Program-made: the position numbers and the translations under genes | The notes under the pieces: generated by a model | Databases searched by the model: none | What the model was told of the DNA's origin: nothing | What the model saw: only the letters and a program-made list of their open reading frames with translations | NCBI RefSeq assembly: GCF_032854445.1 | Contig: NC_088306.1 | Location: 14,751,386 to 14,815,385, forward strand | Source: Liolophura sinensis | Taxonomy: Eukaryota; Mollusca; Polyplacophora; Chitonida; Chitonidae | Length of the DNA stretch: 64,000 nucleotides | Direction of reading: 5' to 3' | Shown: in pieces, positions 34,901-44,436 of the stretch | Layout of the letters: the number at the start of each line of letters is the position of its first letter | How positions within the stretch are numbered: the first letter of the stretch is position 1

Positions 34901-37757
34901 CGTAAGTGTTAACCATTTAGTTTATTTGATAAAATTTTATTACGATGGACTAAACATTTGATTTGAACTAAACTGCTCATATAATACTTTTCAGACTTAA
35001 AAGAAAAACTTTGATTCTGGGTGAAAATTAGTGTCACACACGAGGAAAGTTACTGAGTTACCTCTCAAAATCTGATGGTTAACATTTGTACAGACATGTT
35101 TCCACCATCTATGAAACTGTCCAACATCATGTACTTGTCCGAAGCAATATTAAACACTGTCCAATCTATCAATCATTCCAACAGTCAATCGGTCCATCAA
35201 TCAATCAGTCCATCAGTCAATCAGGTTTGTCTGAGATTGGTGATGACACAATGACCCACATTTTCATCGTTGTTGTTGTTGTTGGCAGGCTATGAAAGCT
35301 CTCATCGCCTTTGACACAACAGGACTGGTCCTAGGATGGAGGCTATTTGACCATGCCGCACATTTAGGAGGCATTTTATTTGGATTGTGAGTGTTTTTTA
35401 GGAAACAGTTTCAAGGACACTTCAGGCACTCTCCCCAAAAGTGTTTATTTATTTTTTTTTTTTTTGCTTACGAAAATCAACATTTTAATTTTTTATTTTA
35501 TTATTTTTTTTTAATATTTTTTTTTATTTGAAGGTAGATGTTAATATTATTTGTACTGAAATGTAACCGAGGTTCTGGTTTGCAAAACTGGTTGTTTGGA
35601 ATACAGGGCCACTGACAACCATACAGGACACGGGACACGGGGATGTGGTTAAAATCTGTTCCTGAAGAGAGAAACAGTTGCTTTATTAGCAACACATTAA
35701 CACAACTTCTCACAGAACAAGATATTCCAGCTGAATTTGATCTGTGAATGCATACATGTATTAGAATATGACTATTACAACCTAACTAGATCTGTCTACA
35801 TTTCTATTTGTCATATACTTTATATATATATTTATATATATATATAGATGCCCATCAGAGAAACACACTATGTCTTGGTGTGTACACTATTTTTTTTTTT
35901 TTGGACTTTTTAACCTCTAATCGCATTCTGCACAAGATCTCTCAGAGTGTACAAACTCAGCAAATGTTAATACACTATAACATTTAAAACGCAAGATTTC
36001 TTAGGGTGTACATCTCAACAAATGCTAACCAATTATTCGGAACATTTAGAACACTACATTTCTTACAGTGTACCATCTTATCAAAAGTCTAAAACCAACA
36101 CAGCATTTCTTAGAATATACTTGTGAAAAACTGCTGGACAATTAATATCTGTTCACATACTGTAAACTCTCAAAGCAGTGTAACTTAGTGTCCATGCAAT
36201 ATTATTGGTTTTACATTTTGCGTAGATTGTGGCATTATAGATACCACGCTGCAGAGCATTCATATTTCTGATCACTGTGGGGAGTATGACAATCATCGTC
36301 AATTTAAACACATCAAAAAGTAACTAACATTACTTACAGTCTTTGCATATGCCTACTACGGTCTCAGTTGCAACTGAAAAATGACTAGATTGATCAAAAC
36401 CCATCTTTTAGTAAACAAACTGTTGCGCAACCAGGATTACAAAACATGCCTAGAGAGTTGCGGCTATACGTGTGTTTGTTTATGATTAAAACATACAACA
36501 AAAATGAATGACTTGTGCTGGGTGATTTACTGTAATTGTCAAAAGTATAATTATTTGATCTGTGCGATGGCATTATATCATAATTTAAAACGAAATTCTC
36601 ACCTAAAGAGCCACCAGACGCAATCAGCGCATTAAGTCAATTGGGCAGGGCGTCTCTCGTCTGTTACCATATGTATCTCCACACCCCGGAGAGCAGTACA
36701 CTGGTCATCAAGCGCACCTGGGTTACAGAAATGTAATAGGGAAATCTGGAAAATTAATTTCTGCAATAAATTTTTACATACAATACCAGTAGAATCCATC
36801 CTTCACAAAAAAAATAAGCCGGCCTACCTAAATAAAATTTACAAAATGAGCTTGTTACCCCAAACAAATACCTTTTTAGTCTTGGCCCTAGGTATGGTAC
36901 AGTTTCAACCTGGGACATAGCATCCCAGAGATTTCCACATCAGCACTCTATTTGGTGCCTTATTGACAGTAAGATGTAGATATATGATGTACGCCATTTG
37001 TGTGGTCTTACACGAAGTTTGTAGATGATGGCTTAATGAGGAGTTCGTAAAACTCCTTCCCACCTGTATCAAGGCGGTCCAAAGCTGTGAACTCATTTGT
37101 TTGAATTTCCTTTTTATGTCACAATTATCGGTGTAGGTGTGCTCATAAAACATATGAAGTACTCATGCACTGCAACGTCTAAGAAGAAAACGATGCGTTC
37201 TTCTGTCATTAGGACCTTATGTGTAGCTGGACCTGGAGTCTCCTATTGCCTGGCACCAGTACGAGATTGGCTCCGAGTTTGTTATGTGCATTAAATGTTG
37301 GAAAGTTTGTGAGATAAATGCCAAAGGCTGCTGGTTTGCTCTGGGCCCTCCAGCTTCCTTCAGGCTCTCTTGTTTCCTCTACCTGCAAAACATTTAGATG
37401 ACAAGCCTATACCATTCTGGCAGCATGTCGTTGGGAGACATGCCAGCTACACGCACAAGTCGTGTGTGGAGCATTGGCCAGCTACTTATAAGATTTTGTG
37501 TCAGAATCCATCTTCCACTTCCAAGATGCTTTCTGTGTCATAGATTGGAAAACTCTAAAAAATAATATTTGTTGCCCTTTCTTGTGATTTTATCCATGAC
37601 AGAGATTAATCTCAAAACTTAATTGCTTAATAGTCAAGATATATTTAACATTCTGCTATTATGTTTCAGATGGTACATAAAATTTGGAAGAGACTTGATA
37701 TGGGGAAACCGAGAACCAGTCATGGAGGCCTGGCATAAGCTTCGTGGGAAACCTTGA
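28982..37757 (+). CDS. PARL: Presenilin-associated rhomboid-like protease, mitochondrial (PARL), complete, 9 exons
   Basis: PARL is an intramembrane serine protease of the inner mitochondrial membrane; known substrates of the family include PINK1 and PGAM5. Exons: 28982-29043, 29999-30263, 31449-31586, 32653-32797, 33224-33373, 33953-34023, 34791-34901, 35289-35386, 37670-37757. Phases agree and give 375 residues plus TGA; human PARL has 379. The N-terminus (MATLTCVLGRLGTRNLHSTL) is basic, with no acidic residue, as expected for a mitochondrial presequence. Conserved blocks are MIWQYE (from about residue 119), NGQKMVCGIIGLNFLVF, HLAANMYVLWSFSS, and GASG with the inferred nucleophile Ser278. 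The inferred catalytic His339 lies in FDHAAHLGG. Hydrophobic stretches fit a rhomboid core. The Gly-Ala and Ser-Gly halves of GASG are on different exons. Intron 2 carries a roughly 1-kb minisatellite ending about 40 bp before its acceptor. The stop codon is the end of the first unit of a 17-bp tandem array. Confidence 0.95.
29610..29840 (+). mobile_element. SINE family A with intact head, lacking its tail
   Basis: Box A (TGGCTCAGCTGGGTAGCGCT), box B and body are clear, but similarity ends at AAGTGAAATTTTCATA before the GTACGGCG tail. It lies in PARL intron 1. Confidence 0.85.
30425..31410. repeat. Minisatellite of alternating 26- and 22-bp units built on ACTCA-N5-TGAGT
   Basis: About 40 units of TTCACTCAGTCYGTGAGT with or without the extra GAGT, followed by TTAA, fill 1 kb of PARL intron 2. 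Every unit contains the interrupted palindrome ACTCAGTCCGTGAGT. The array ends about 38 bp before the exon 3 start at 31449, overlapping the normal branch-site zone. Confidence 0.95.
33494..33770 (+). mobile_element. SINE family A, full length
   Basis: Box A is TGGCTCATTTGGTTAGCGCA, box B GAGTTCAAGTCC, tail GTACGGCGTAAAACACCAAT plus (AAAT)n. It lies in PARL intron 5 after a G-rich run. Confidence 0.92.
34505..34690 (+). mobile_element. SINE family B, 5'-truncated copy
   Basis: Contains ATGGACTCGCC, ACAAGAAGACGCT, CATATGACTGAAAAATTGTT and the tail AAGTGCGACGTTAAACCCCA followed by (CATA)n. It lies in PARL intron 6. Confidence 0.75.
35160..35226. repeat. Simple CAATC/CAGTC tract
   Basis: Degenerate 4-8-bp repeats (CAATCAATCAGTCCATCAGT) about 65 bp before the PARL exon at 35289. 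Confidence 0.7.
35387..37669. other. Last PARL intron
   Basis: 2.3 kb with T-rich and (TA)n tracts near 35450-35530 and 35820-35850. I see no exon or transposon in it. Confidence 0.4.
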
Positions 37758-37893
37758 CTTGTTGGAAACCTTGATTCGTGGGAAACCTTGAATCGGGGAA
37801 ACCATGATTCATGGGAAACCTTGATTCATGGGAAACCTTGAATCGGGGAAGCCATGATTCATGAGAAACCTTGATTCGTGGGAAGTCCTGAAC
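37741..37893. repeat. 17-bp tandem array beginning in the last codons of PARL
   Basis: Nine units of TTCGTGGGAAACCTTGA (16-17 bp each, with variants such as ATCGGGGAAACCATGA). Unit 1 (37741-37757) is the end of the PARL CDS, including its TGA. Every later unit also ends in TGA. Confidence 0.9.
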
Positions 37894-38026
37894 AGTTTAC
37901 AGTACAAAGCTGGAGGAGCATACACATCTTTAACCATACTAGAACCTGTTGAATAACAATTTTTCTTAACATGCATAAATTAACATTTTTGAGCTTATAA
38001 AAACTTACCTAAGATATGTACAGACA

Positions 38027-38044
38027 ATTAAATCATGGAATAAA
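38027..38044 (+). terminator. Candidate polyadenylation signals of PARL (ATTAAA and AATAAA)
   Basis: ATTAAA (38027-38032) and AATAAA (38039-38044) lie about 280 nt past the PARL stop and are followed by a T/GT-rich stretch, as expected at a cleavage site. Confidence 0.6.
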
Positions 38045-38197
38045 TTCTATTTATTATCATTTTTCTTGATGTGTGACTTTTTTCTAGCAGAGTTACCTTA
38101 AGCAGAAGTTTCATTTTATGTCTTTAAAGACTTTTTTTAGTAAGTTTTAATTTTTTTTTCCTTTTGAGTTGAGTGAAATGAGTTTTGAGTCCCTTGA

Positions 38198-38292
38198 GAT
38201 CTGTCTGGTTTCCACCCACCATAAGGCTAGCCGCGGTAGTATAAGTGACATATTCATGAGTACGGCGTAAACAACCAATCAATCAAATAAAT
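38198..38292 (+). mobile_element. SINE family A, 3' fragment
   Basis: Starts at GTTTCCACCCACCATAAGGC and keeps the tail GTACGGCGTAAACAACCAAT. Confidence 0.8.
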
Positions 38293-38499
38293 CGACTAAA
38301 TGAAACCGAGCAGTTATTGGTGCTGTTATATGTTAGTAAGAAATAAATTTGAACAACATGATATATCCTTTAAAGCCGAGTGTGCAGAGTACACAGCCAC
38401 CCTACGCTAGGTATATGAGTATGTGTGTGTATATATGCATGTATGAATGTTTGAAGTTGTAGGTCACACTTATTAACTTTTAGGTGTGCGTACATGTAC

Positions 38500-38785
38500 C
38501 GTGTCTTCTTCTGGCAGAGTGAGCCAATGCCGTCAAAGTGTTACCGCCACAGAATTGTCATGCCGAAGACACCAGATATGACACACCACCCAGTAATATT
38601 CTACTGACACCGGCCATGTAGCCATGTTTCCTTGCATTGCGCTAACCTCGCAATACAGAGCTGGCGAGTGAGGTAGCAACAGATACCATTTTTAGTCTTT
38701 GGTATGGATCGCCCCGGATTTGATCTGGGGCCTCCTGACTTCCAGACGGATACTCTAACAATTATTCAACCGAAGGGCTTGTCAG
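38500..38785 (-). mobile_element. SINE family B, copy with tRNA-like head
   Basis: The minus strand carries a box-B-like AGATCAAATCC and a preceding box-A-like stretch. The body (ACCATTTTTAGTCTTTGGTA, GCCGAAGACACCAGATATGA on plus) matches the complements at 61020 and 62600. Confidence 0.65.
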
Positions 38786-39291
38786 GTACAAGATACCAGT
38801 CTTCTACAAACAACAGTTAAATAAGCCTGGCGTGCATCTATATTTTAAATAAACAAAAAGGTAATGTCGGTCAAAATGAGAGGCAGAAAAATGGGAACAC
38901 GTGTTCCAGACAACGAACTGCGACACAAAAGTCCTTTCCAAGATCGATAGTATAAGCAGGTGCGACAGTTTTACCGTGACGAAGTCAATGTACAGACCGA
39001 ATAATCTTAAACAGATGTTGCTGGAAAGTATTGAACGCTCTAGACCACACCCCTATGATCTACGCACGTAGGCCTACATGTAGTATAGGTACGAGAGATA
39101 GTCACACTTTGTTATTAGCGATACGTCATACGTCGCAAGGAAGAATCGAGGAAAAGTTGCGCAGAGGGGAATGTTACGAGAACACACGGAATATGATCAG
39201 ATTTGAACAGGCATCAATTGTTTGTCTTTGATGTCGTTACACCGTGATGTCCTGTTCGGCAGTTTTAGTTCGACAGTTACATGCCTGCAAT

Positions 39292-39298
39292 TATAAAA
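39292..39298 (+). promoter_or_regulatory. Possible TATA box of the orphan gene
   Basis: TATAAAA lies about 320 nt upstream of the orphan start codon. If used, it would give a 5' leader of roughly 290 nt containing upstream ATGs. There is no other support. Confidence 0.3.
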
Positions 39299-39616
39299 TC
39301 TACACCACTGGCTGTTTTCGGGACAAGTGAACGAGGTGATGCTTGTTCCCCAGCATTAAGGAAAAGTGCTGAGCCTTCTGTTTCGACTGTGGACTCATAT
39401 TCGTGCACATCATCTGTGCTGCTGTTGCTGTGTGAAAAAAGACAGACAAGAAACAAATCTTACAGTTTCATCCTGTACGCTCTAATCTTGCACCCTTGTC
39501 ATCTTAATGCAAGATACCTACATACGTCGTCAACATTTGAACTCTGATCCGTACTGGTACAGGGGCCTACACCATTTAATAGAAACACTGCGTCGACAAT
39601 CAGATATTTATATACC

Positions 39617-41155
39617 ATGGCGAGGAAATGTTGGTACACTTTTGTGATTCTAGTGTTGGTCGTCGTCGTCGCTTTCATCAACAGCACCCTTTTTCAACCC
39701 TTCTCTCTCTCCATTCAGGCCGTAAAAGAGTCGCGTCCGTTCGTCTTCCTGATGCCCGATCCACCAATTGAGAGACAGGACCCTAGCATCAGTGCGACTT
39801 TCAGCACAAGAACAGCCACAACGCACACCGCAGAGATACCAGTTTTATTTGCATCGGCACTGGAAGAGGAAGCGATAAACTCTCACAATTTGTCCAAGGT
39901 AGCGACAGAAAAAACATTACCAACTACAACGACTTCAGAGACGGAGCCCTTATCGACAAGCCCCATGTCTTCTAAATCTGAGACCTTTTCTACGTCGAAT
40001 GGAGGCCCCGAGAAGGTCAGTTTTTTACCTGAAATAAAATTTAATAAGACTTTGTCAACTGTAAGGACGTCAGAGGAGTGGCAATCGACGAGCGCCTTAT
40101 CCGAAGCCGCGCCTACTTCAAGGCCTAGTTTCCAGAACGTCCATTATTCATCGCAAGAAACACAAACGAATTCGGCAACAACCCCTTCAGACGAACTGCA
40201 AACGCCCCAATCAACTACGACGCTCGAGTCCACGTCTGCATTTGAAACCCAAGCCGTACCCAAAACAATTCCAACTCCATCTACATCTTCAAAACTAGTC
40301 TCTACCACTAGTGAAAGTATAATATCAGACAGCACTCCACTGTCATCAACAACTAAGAATTCCGTGGCAAGGCATGCCAACGACGTGGAAGGGGACAAAA
40401 CATCTGACCAATCGGGAGATGGGGTTAGAGGTAGAGAGAATTCAACATCAGCTGTATCAACTGATACAGTTTTAACTGACAACATACAAACCAATAGAAG
40501 CGCACCACAAGGTAATGTTTTTAACAGATCTGTGGACGTGAGCAATGCCAATGTTACAACCGTGAATGACATTGTTAAAAACATAACCAACGATTCACAG
40601 GTTGAAGGTCAAGCTACACAGATTGGGACAAACGAACTTCTTGGACCGAGTGAGCAGAATGGGACAAGTGAGGATGTAGCTTTCGGTGACAGCAATCAGA
40701 GCGCTTCCTTCGGTAACATGACAAATGCAAATGTCGGCAATGCAGCTTTGAAGAATGTGACCAGTGAAATCGAAAGTTTGGGTGACGTCAAACAAAACGT
40801 AACCAATGGTAGAGAAGTTGAAGGTGCCATTTTAAAGAATATGACCAATGATGTTGGAACTTCAGGTGTGACCAGTTATACAAAAAGTGACAATGCCGCT
40901 TTGCAGAATGTAACCATTAATTTTAAAACTGTGGATAACATCCAACAAAATGTGAGTTATACAACAAAATTTGACAATGTCACGCTAAAGAAATCGACCA
41001 ATGGAACTGACGTCAAGGAAAATGCAACCATAAAAAGTCTCGCCACCCAAGATTTTACCGACGAAGTTGAGCCCGTAAATAAAATTAAAGAAATTTCGTC
41101 CAATGGAGTGGAAGCTACCAATGTAGAGAAGCACAATGTGGCCAATGAGCAATGA
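39617..41155 (+). CDS. Uncharacterised Ser/Thr-rich, heavily N-glycosylated membrane-anchored or secreted protein, single exon
   Basis: An uninterrupted 512-codon frame begins at an ATG in good context (ACCATGG) and ends in TGA. Residues 1-9 are short and basic, and residues 10-21 are hydrophobic (VILVLVVVVAFI). This is either a signal anchor, giving a type II protein with a luminal or extracellular tail, or a cleaved signal peptide. Residues 55-270 are rich in Ser, Thr, Pro and Glu, as in mucin-like stalks. Residues 270-472 carry 17 of the 20 N-X-S/T sequons, many in loose repeats of the form AxLKNVT or NVTNxxEVEG. The only cysteine is Cys5, so no disulfide fold is possible outside the cell. 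No catalytic domain follows; the frame ends in low-complexity sequence. Low-complexity DNA could stay open by chance, but 1.5 kb with an N-terminal membrane segment, Kozak context and regular sequons argues for a real gene. I recognise no family. It might be the stalk of a larger spliced protein, but I see no supporting downstream exon. Confidence 0.6.
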   Translation: MARKCWYTFVILVLVVVVAFINSTLFQPFSLSIQAVKESRPFVFLMPDPPIERQDPSISATFSTRTATTHTAEIPVLFASALEEEAINSHNLSKVATEKTLPTTTTSETEPLSTSPMSSKSETFSTSNGGPEKVSFLPEIKFNKTLSTVRTSEEWQSTSALSEAAPTSRPSFQNVHYSSQETQTNSATTPSDELQTPQSTTTLESTSAFETQAVPKTIPTPSTSSKLVSTTSESIISDSTPLSSTTKNSVARHANDVEGDKTSDQSGDGVRGRENSTSAVSTDTVLTDNIQTNRSAPQGNVFNRSVDVSNANVTTVNDIVKNITNDSQVEGQATQIGTNELLGPSEQNGTSEDVAFGDSNQSASFGNMTNANVGNAALKNVTSEIESLGDVKQNVTNGREVEGAILKNMTNDVGTSGVTSYTKSDNAALQNVTINFKTVDNIQQNVSYTTKFDNVTLKKSTNGTDVKENATIKSLATQDFTDEVEPVNKIKEISSNGVEATNVEKHNVANEQ

Positions 41156-41465
41156 AAGGGGACGACAGTGAGGAGAGAAAACTTTCGACTATAACAAGGT
41201 CATTAAACGAAAACAATGACCTCAAATTTGTGAGGACTAACCGCGTTGGTATATAGAAGCGCAACACATACAAATATCCGAAAGAAAACATACGCGCGCA
41301 CAATTTTATTTGGCAACTTCGAGTTGCAAAATTTCATGAATTCTCAAAACCGGTAGCGCTGATGTCAACCTAAGCAGTGGAAATACTATTATCAAAACCA
41401 TGCTAACACCATTTATAAGTATTTACTCTGTTTATTTGTCTTAGTTAACTTAGGATGTCAATGGT

Positions 41466-41471
41466 ATTAAA
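41466..41471 (+). terminator. Candidate polyadenylation signal of the orphan sequon-rich gene (ATTAAA)
   Basis: ATTAAA about 310 nt past the orphan stop and about 40 nt before the 30-bp minisatellite. It is weak evidence because this hexamer is common in AT-rich DNA. Confidence 0.3.
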
Positions 41472-41504
41472 CATGGGACTACCTCCATTATCTAAATAGA
41501 CTTA

Positions 41505-41812
41505 GTCCCGCTATTTATGGCCGACATTAGTTGAGATGGGCTATTTATGTGTGACATTGGTTGAGATGGGCTATTTATGGTTGACATTAGTTGAGATGAG
41601 CTATTTATAGTTGACATTAGTTGAGATGGGCTATTTATGTGTGACATTGGTTGAGATGGGCTATTTATTGTTGACATTAGTTGAGATGGGCTATTTATGG
41701 TTGACATTGGTTGAAATGGCTATTTATGTGTGACACTGGTTGAGATGGGTTATTTATAGGCGACACTGGTTGAGATGGGTTATTTATAGGTGACATTAGT
41801 TGAGATGGTGAC
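41505..41812. repeat. 30-bp minisatellite, about 10 copies
   Basis: TTGAGATGGG recurs every 30 bp (41531, 41561, 41591, 41621). It starts about 350 bp past the orphan stop. The 10-codon period yields a spurious minus-strand frame of MSTINSPSQL units. Confidence 0.92.
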
Positions 41813-41915
41813 ACTTCATCACGGCGTCATACGCAGTCAGGATCCATTTTTACGTTATAGATATATATCAGCGTATGATAAACTTTTGTTTTGTCAAAAC
41901 TCCAATTATTTAACC

Positions 41916-42102
41916 TTGGAGCGGTCTCTGGTCGAATGATAAAGGCGCTCGTCTTTCGCTAAGATACAAAGAAATTTAGTATCAAATTTACCACAGGTCG
42001 GTGGTTTACTCCGAACACTCCAATTTCCTCCGCCCATAAAACTGACCATCATTGCATGAGTGACAAGCGCCTCAGTACGGCGTAAAACGCCGATAAAGTA
42101 AA
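41916..42102 (+). mobile_element. SINE with family A tail but a different head and body
   Basis: It ends AGTACGGCGTAAAACGCCGA like family A and has ACTCCAATTTCCTCCGCCCA upstream, but the first 100 bp match neither family A nor B. It may be a third SINE sharing the same LINE-type tail. Confidence 0.55.
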
Positions 42103-42109
42103 TTAATGA

Positions 42110-42983
42110 ACCATATGGGGGTATTCCAAAATGCATAAGAAAAATCAGTGAAATATAATTTTGAACACTCTTCATAAATATGTTACACAGCCGCTTCACC
42201 AAGTGATGTACAAAAAAAATCTAACCAGTCATGCAGTTTATAGTTTGGTGAGCTAAGAAGTCGAACAAGCCAGGTGGAGGACAAAAAAGTCAAAGAAGCC
42301 ACTCTGCAGACTGATGTACAAAAAACGTTTAACCAGTCATTTATCAGGTTAATGAATCAAAAAGTCTGTAAGTCAGTAGGCCCATTGATGAGCAAAAAAG
42401 TTTAACTCAGCCCTTTAACATGTATCTATATAATCTCGGAAGCAACAAACTACCACCGAATGCAAGTATGCACATCGACATATAGGTTATGCGTACATTA
42501 TATATATATCCAAACGGGCCTACGCAAAAAGTCTAACCTGCCAGTTCACAGGTTAATTAACAAAAGAGTTTAACACAGCCCTCAATATATACTCATAATC
42601 TTCAACATCCTGGTTTCAAAAACACATTCTGTTTACCAGCCGTCAACTAAAATGAACGCTAATGGGCACAAGGCCAATTCCCATACACGACAACGTTCTG
42701 CACAAAGCACCAAAGATCTACGATAGAGTATAAAGGCAGCAGGTTTCAGTTGTCTTGAAAAGGCGATTAAATGAAATCAGCATCTAAATCGTGTACCATG
42801 CATGCTAGTTTATAAGGCGGCGATTTAATTCAACACTGCGAATATACTGTTAAAAGGAATTAGACATGGGGACCGCTTGTCCATATTCACTAACAAGACA
42901 AACTAACAAGACATTGCAAAACTTATTATGAAGATGTTTGATGTAATAACCTTGAAATAGCGGGGTTTTTTTAGTAATAACTT
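42110..42983. other. Intergenic, no recognised feature
   Basis: Contains loosely repeated AAAAAGTYTAACYAGTC motifs (42215, 42325, 42400, 42525), too diverged to define a unit. No gene is seen. Confidence 0.35.
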
Positions 42984-43137
42984 ATTTATTTATTTATTTG
43001 ATTTGTGTTTTACGCCGTACTCAAGAATATTTCATTTATACAACGGCGGCCAGCATTGTGGTGGGAGAAAACTGGACTGGAGTCCGGCGAAACCCCTCCA
43101 CCATTCGCAGGTTACTACCAGACCTACCCACTTACGG
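42984..43137 (-). mobile_element. SINE family A, headless, with 8-bp target-site duplication
   Basis: AATAACTT at 42976-42983 and 43138-43145 flanks an element that runs from the tail to CCCACTTACGG and has no tRNA head. Confidence 0.85.
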
Positions 43138-43323
43138 AATAACTTGTGACTTTGATAATGTACATGCCCCTGTGGTATAATGCTAAGAACCCATAATAAA
43201 TTCAATTACCACTCAGGTTGGACAGTGATACCAAAACCGAAACTTTGCCACATCGTCACAACACCTTGATTTACTTCATATAATCCAAAGCAGGTAGGTA
43301 AAATAGAGCTGTTGTTTTTACTC

Positions 43324-43568
43324 ACTTGTTTTACTACATACTACATAAATTGGAACTCTATAAATCTCAGAGCCTTCATTCACGAAAGGAAAATATCCCA
43401 GTGCATTCCATGCAAGGCCACATAAACTTCGTGTAAGAGCAACATAAATTACACGCTCGTCAATCGCTCCTTTCCATTTAAGTCCTGCAAACAATGGTAC
43501 AAGGAAATCTACCAAAGTCCTTGACCTTGGCTGGGACTGAAACAACAGCTCATGAATGGCAATGGGCC
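43324..43568 (-). CDS. Possible isolated exon, unknown product
   Basis: An open minus-strand frame of about 80 codons (IHELLFQSQPRSRT, LKWKGAIDERVIYVALTR, GLAWNALGYFPFVNEG) is bounded by a pyrimidine-rich AG at about 43569 and a good donor (ACAA/GTGAGT). The sequence looks more protein-like than neighbouring shadows. I found no joining exon, start or family, so it may be a remnant or chance. Confidence 0.2.
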
Positions 43569-43898
43569 ATCTTCAGGCAAGCAAGCAGCAAAGCAAGTTG
43601 CCAAATACATCGAACTACAAAAAAGCTTCTCAGCTTTCTTCTTGGGGCGTAAAAAATGTCTTAACACTAAAATTTTCCTAAAAGATCTCCGCGATCAGTC
43701 GAGAAATTTGCTGGGAGTTCATCTAAGACGTCATTTCAGAATATCTCCGACCACTGGCGGAAAATATTCACAAAACCGAAAGGTTATTAGGAAATTTCAA
43801 ATATGTCTCAAAAAGTAAATGTTTTTTCTCTTTTTTTTCATTTGGCATACCCTCCTTCATTTTCTTACAAATCATACTCTTCGTTATATTGTACTTTT

Positions 43899-44028
43899 TC
43901 ATTTATTTGATTGCTGTTTTACGCCGTACTCAAGAATATTTCACTTATAGGACGGCGGCCACCATTATGGTGGGAAGAAACAGGGCAGAGCCCAGGGGAA
44001 AACCCACGACCATCCGCAGGTTGCTAGC
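43899..44028 (-). mobile_element. SINE family A fragment
   Basis: Tail complement GATTGCTGTTTTACGCCGTA and body as far as CCATCCGCAGGTTGCTAGC. It lies downstream of MARS2. Confidence 0.8.
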
Positions 44029-44228
44029 GATGTATCCTTTAAGCTTTGCACTTACGTCCTTCAGATTTCTAATGTTACTGTCATCACAGAAGTTTTTTTT
44101 TTTAAATGTCACACAAAATTTTCGCCACAACACAGTGTGAAGTCTAAACAAGAGCAGATGCTGTAATTCTTTAAGGTCACCACTCAGGAAGTGAAAGACA
44201 CTGACATTACTGGTCACCTTTAAGGCTT

Positions 44229-44385
44229 GAATTTATTTATCTGATTGCTGTTTTTTTATGCTGTACTCAAAAATATTTCACTTAAATACGATGGAGGTCA
44301 GCATTACTGTGGCAGCCGACTGGGCAGGGCTCAGGGGAAACCCACAACCATCTGTAGGTTGGTGACATTCCTACATACGGGCCAG
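44229..44385 (-). mobile_element. SINE family A, headless, in the MARS2 3' region
   Basis: Diverged body running from the tail complement to CTACATACGGGCCA. It lies about 50 bp past the MARS2 stop on the same strand. Confidence 0.75.
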
Positions 44386-44386
44386 T

Positions 44387-44392
44387 TTTATT
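44387..44392 (-). terminator. Candidate polyadenylation signal of MARS2
   Basis: Reading on the minus strand this is AATAAA, about 45 nt past the MARS2 stop. It directly abuts a SINE fragment (44229-44385), so the mature 3' end would fall inside that repeat. Confidence 0.5.
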
Positions 44393-44436
44393 AAATTGAC
44401 AGTAATGGAAAAGTGTAAAACCTTGTCTGTCACTGG

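Noticed and set aside
39281..39547. 88-codon frame upstream of the orphan gene
   Set aside because: It overlaps the likely 5' leader, has no recognised features and is not in frame with the 39617 start through any clear splice.
40144..40590. 148-codon minus-strand frame
   Set aside because: It is the antisense shadow of the Ser/Thr-rich orphan gene.
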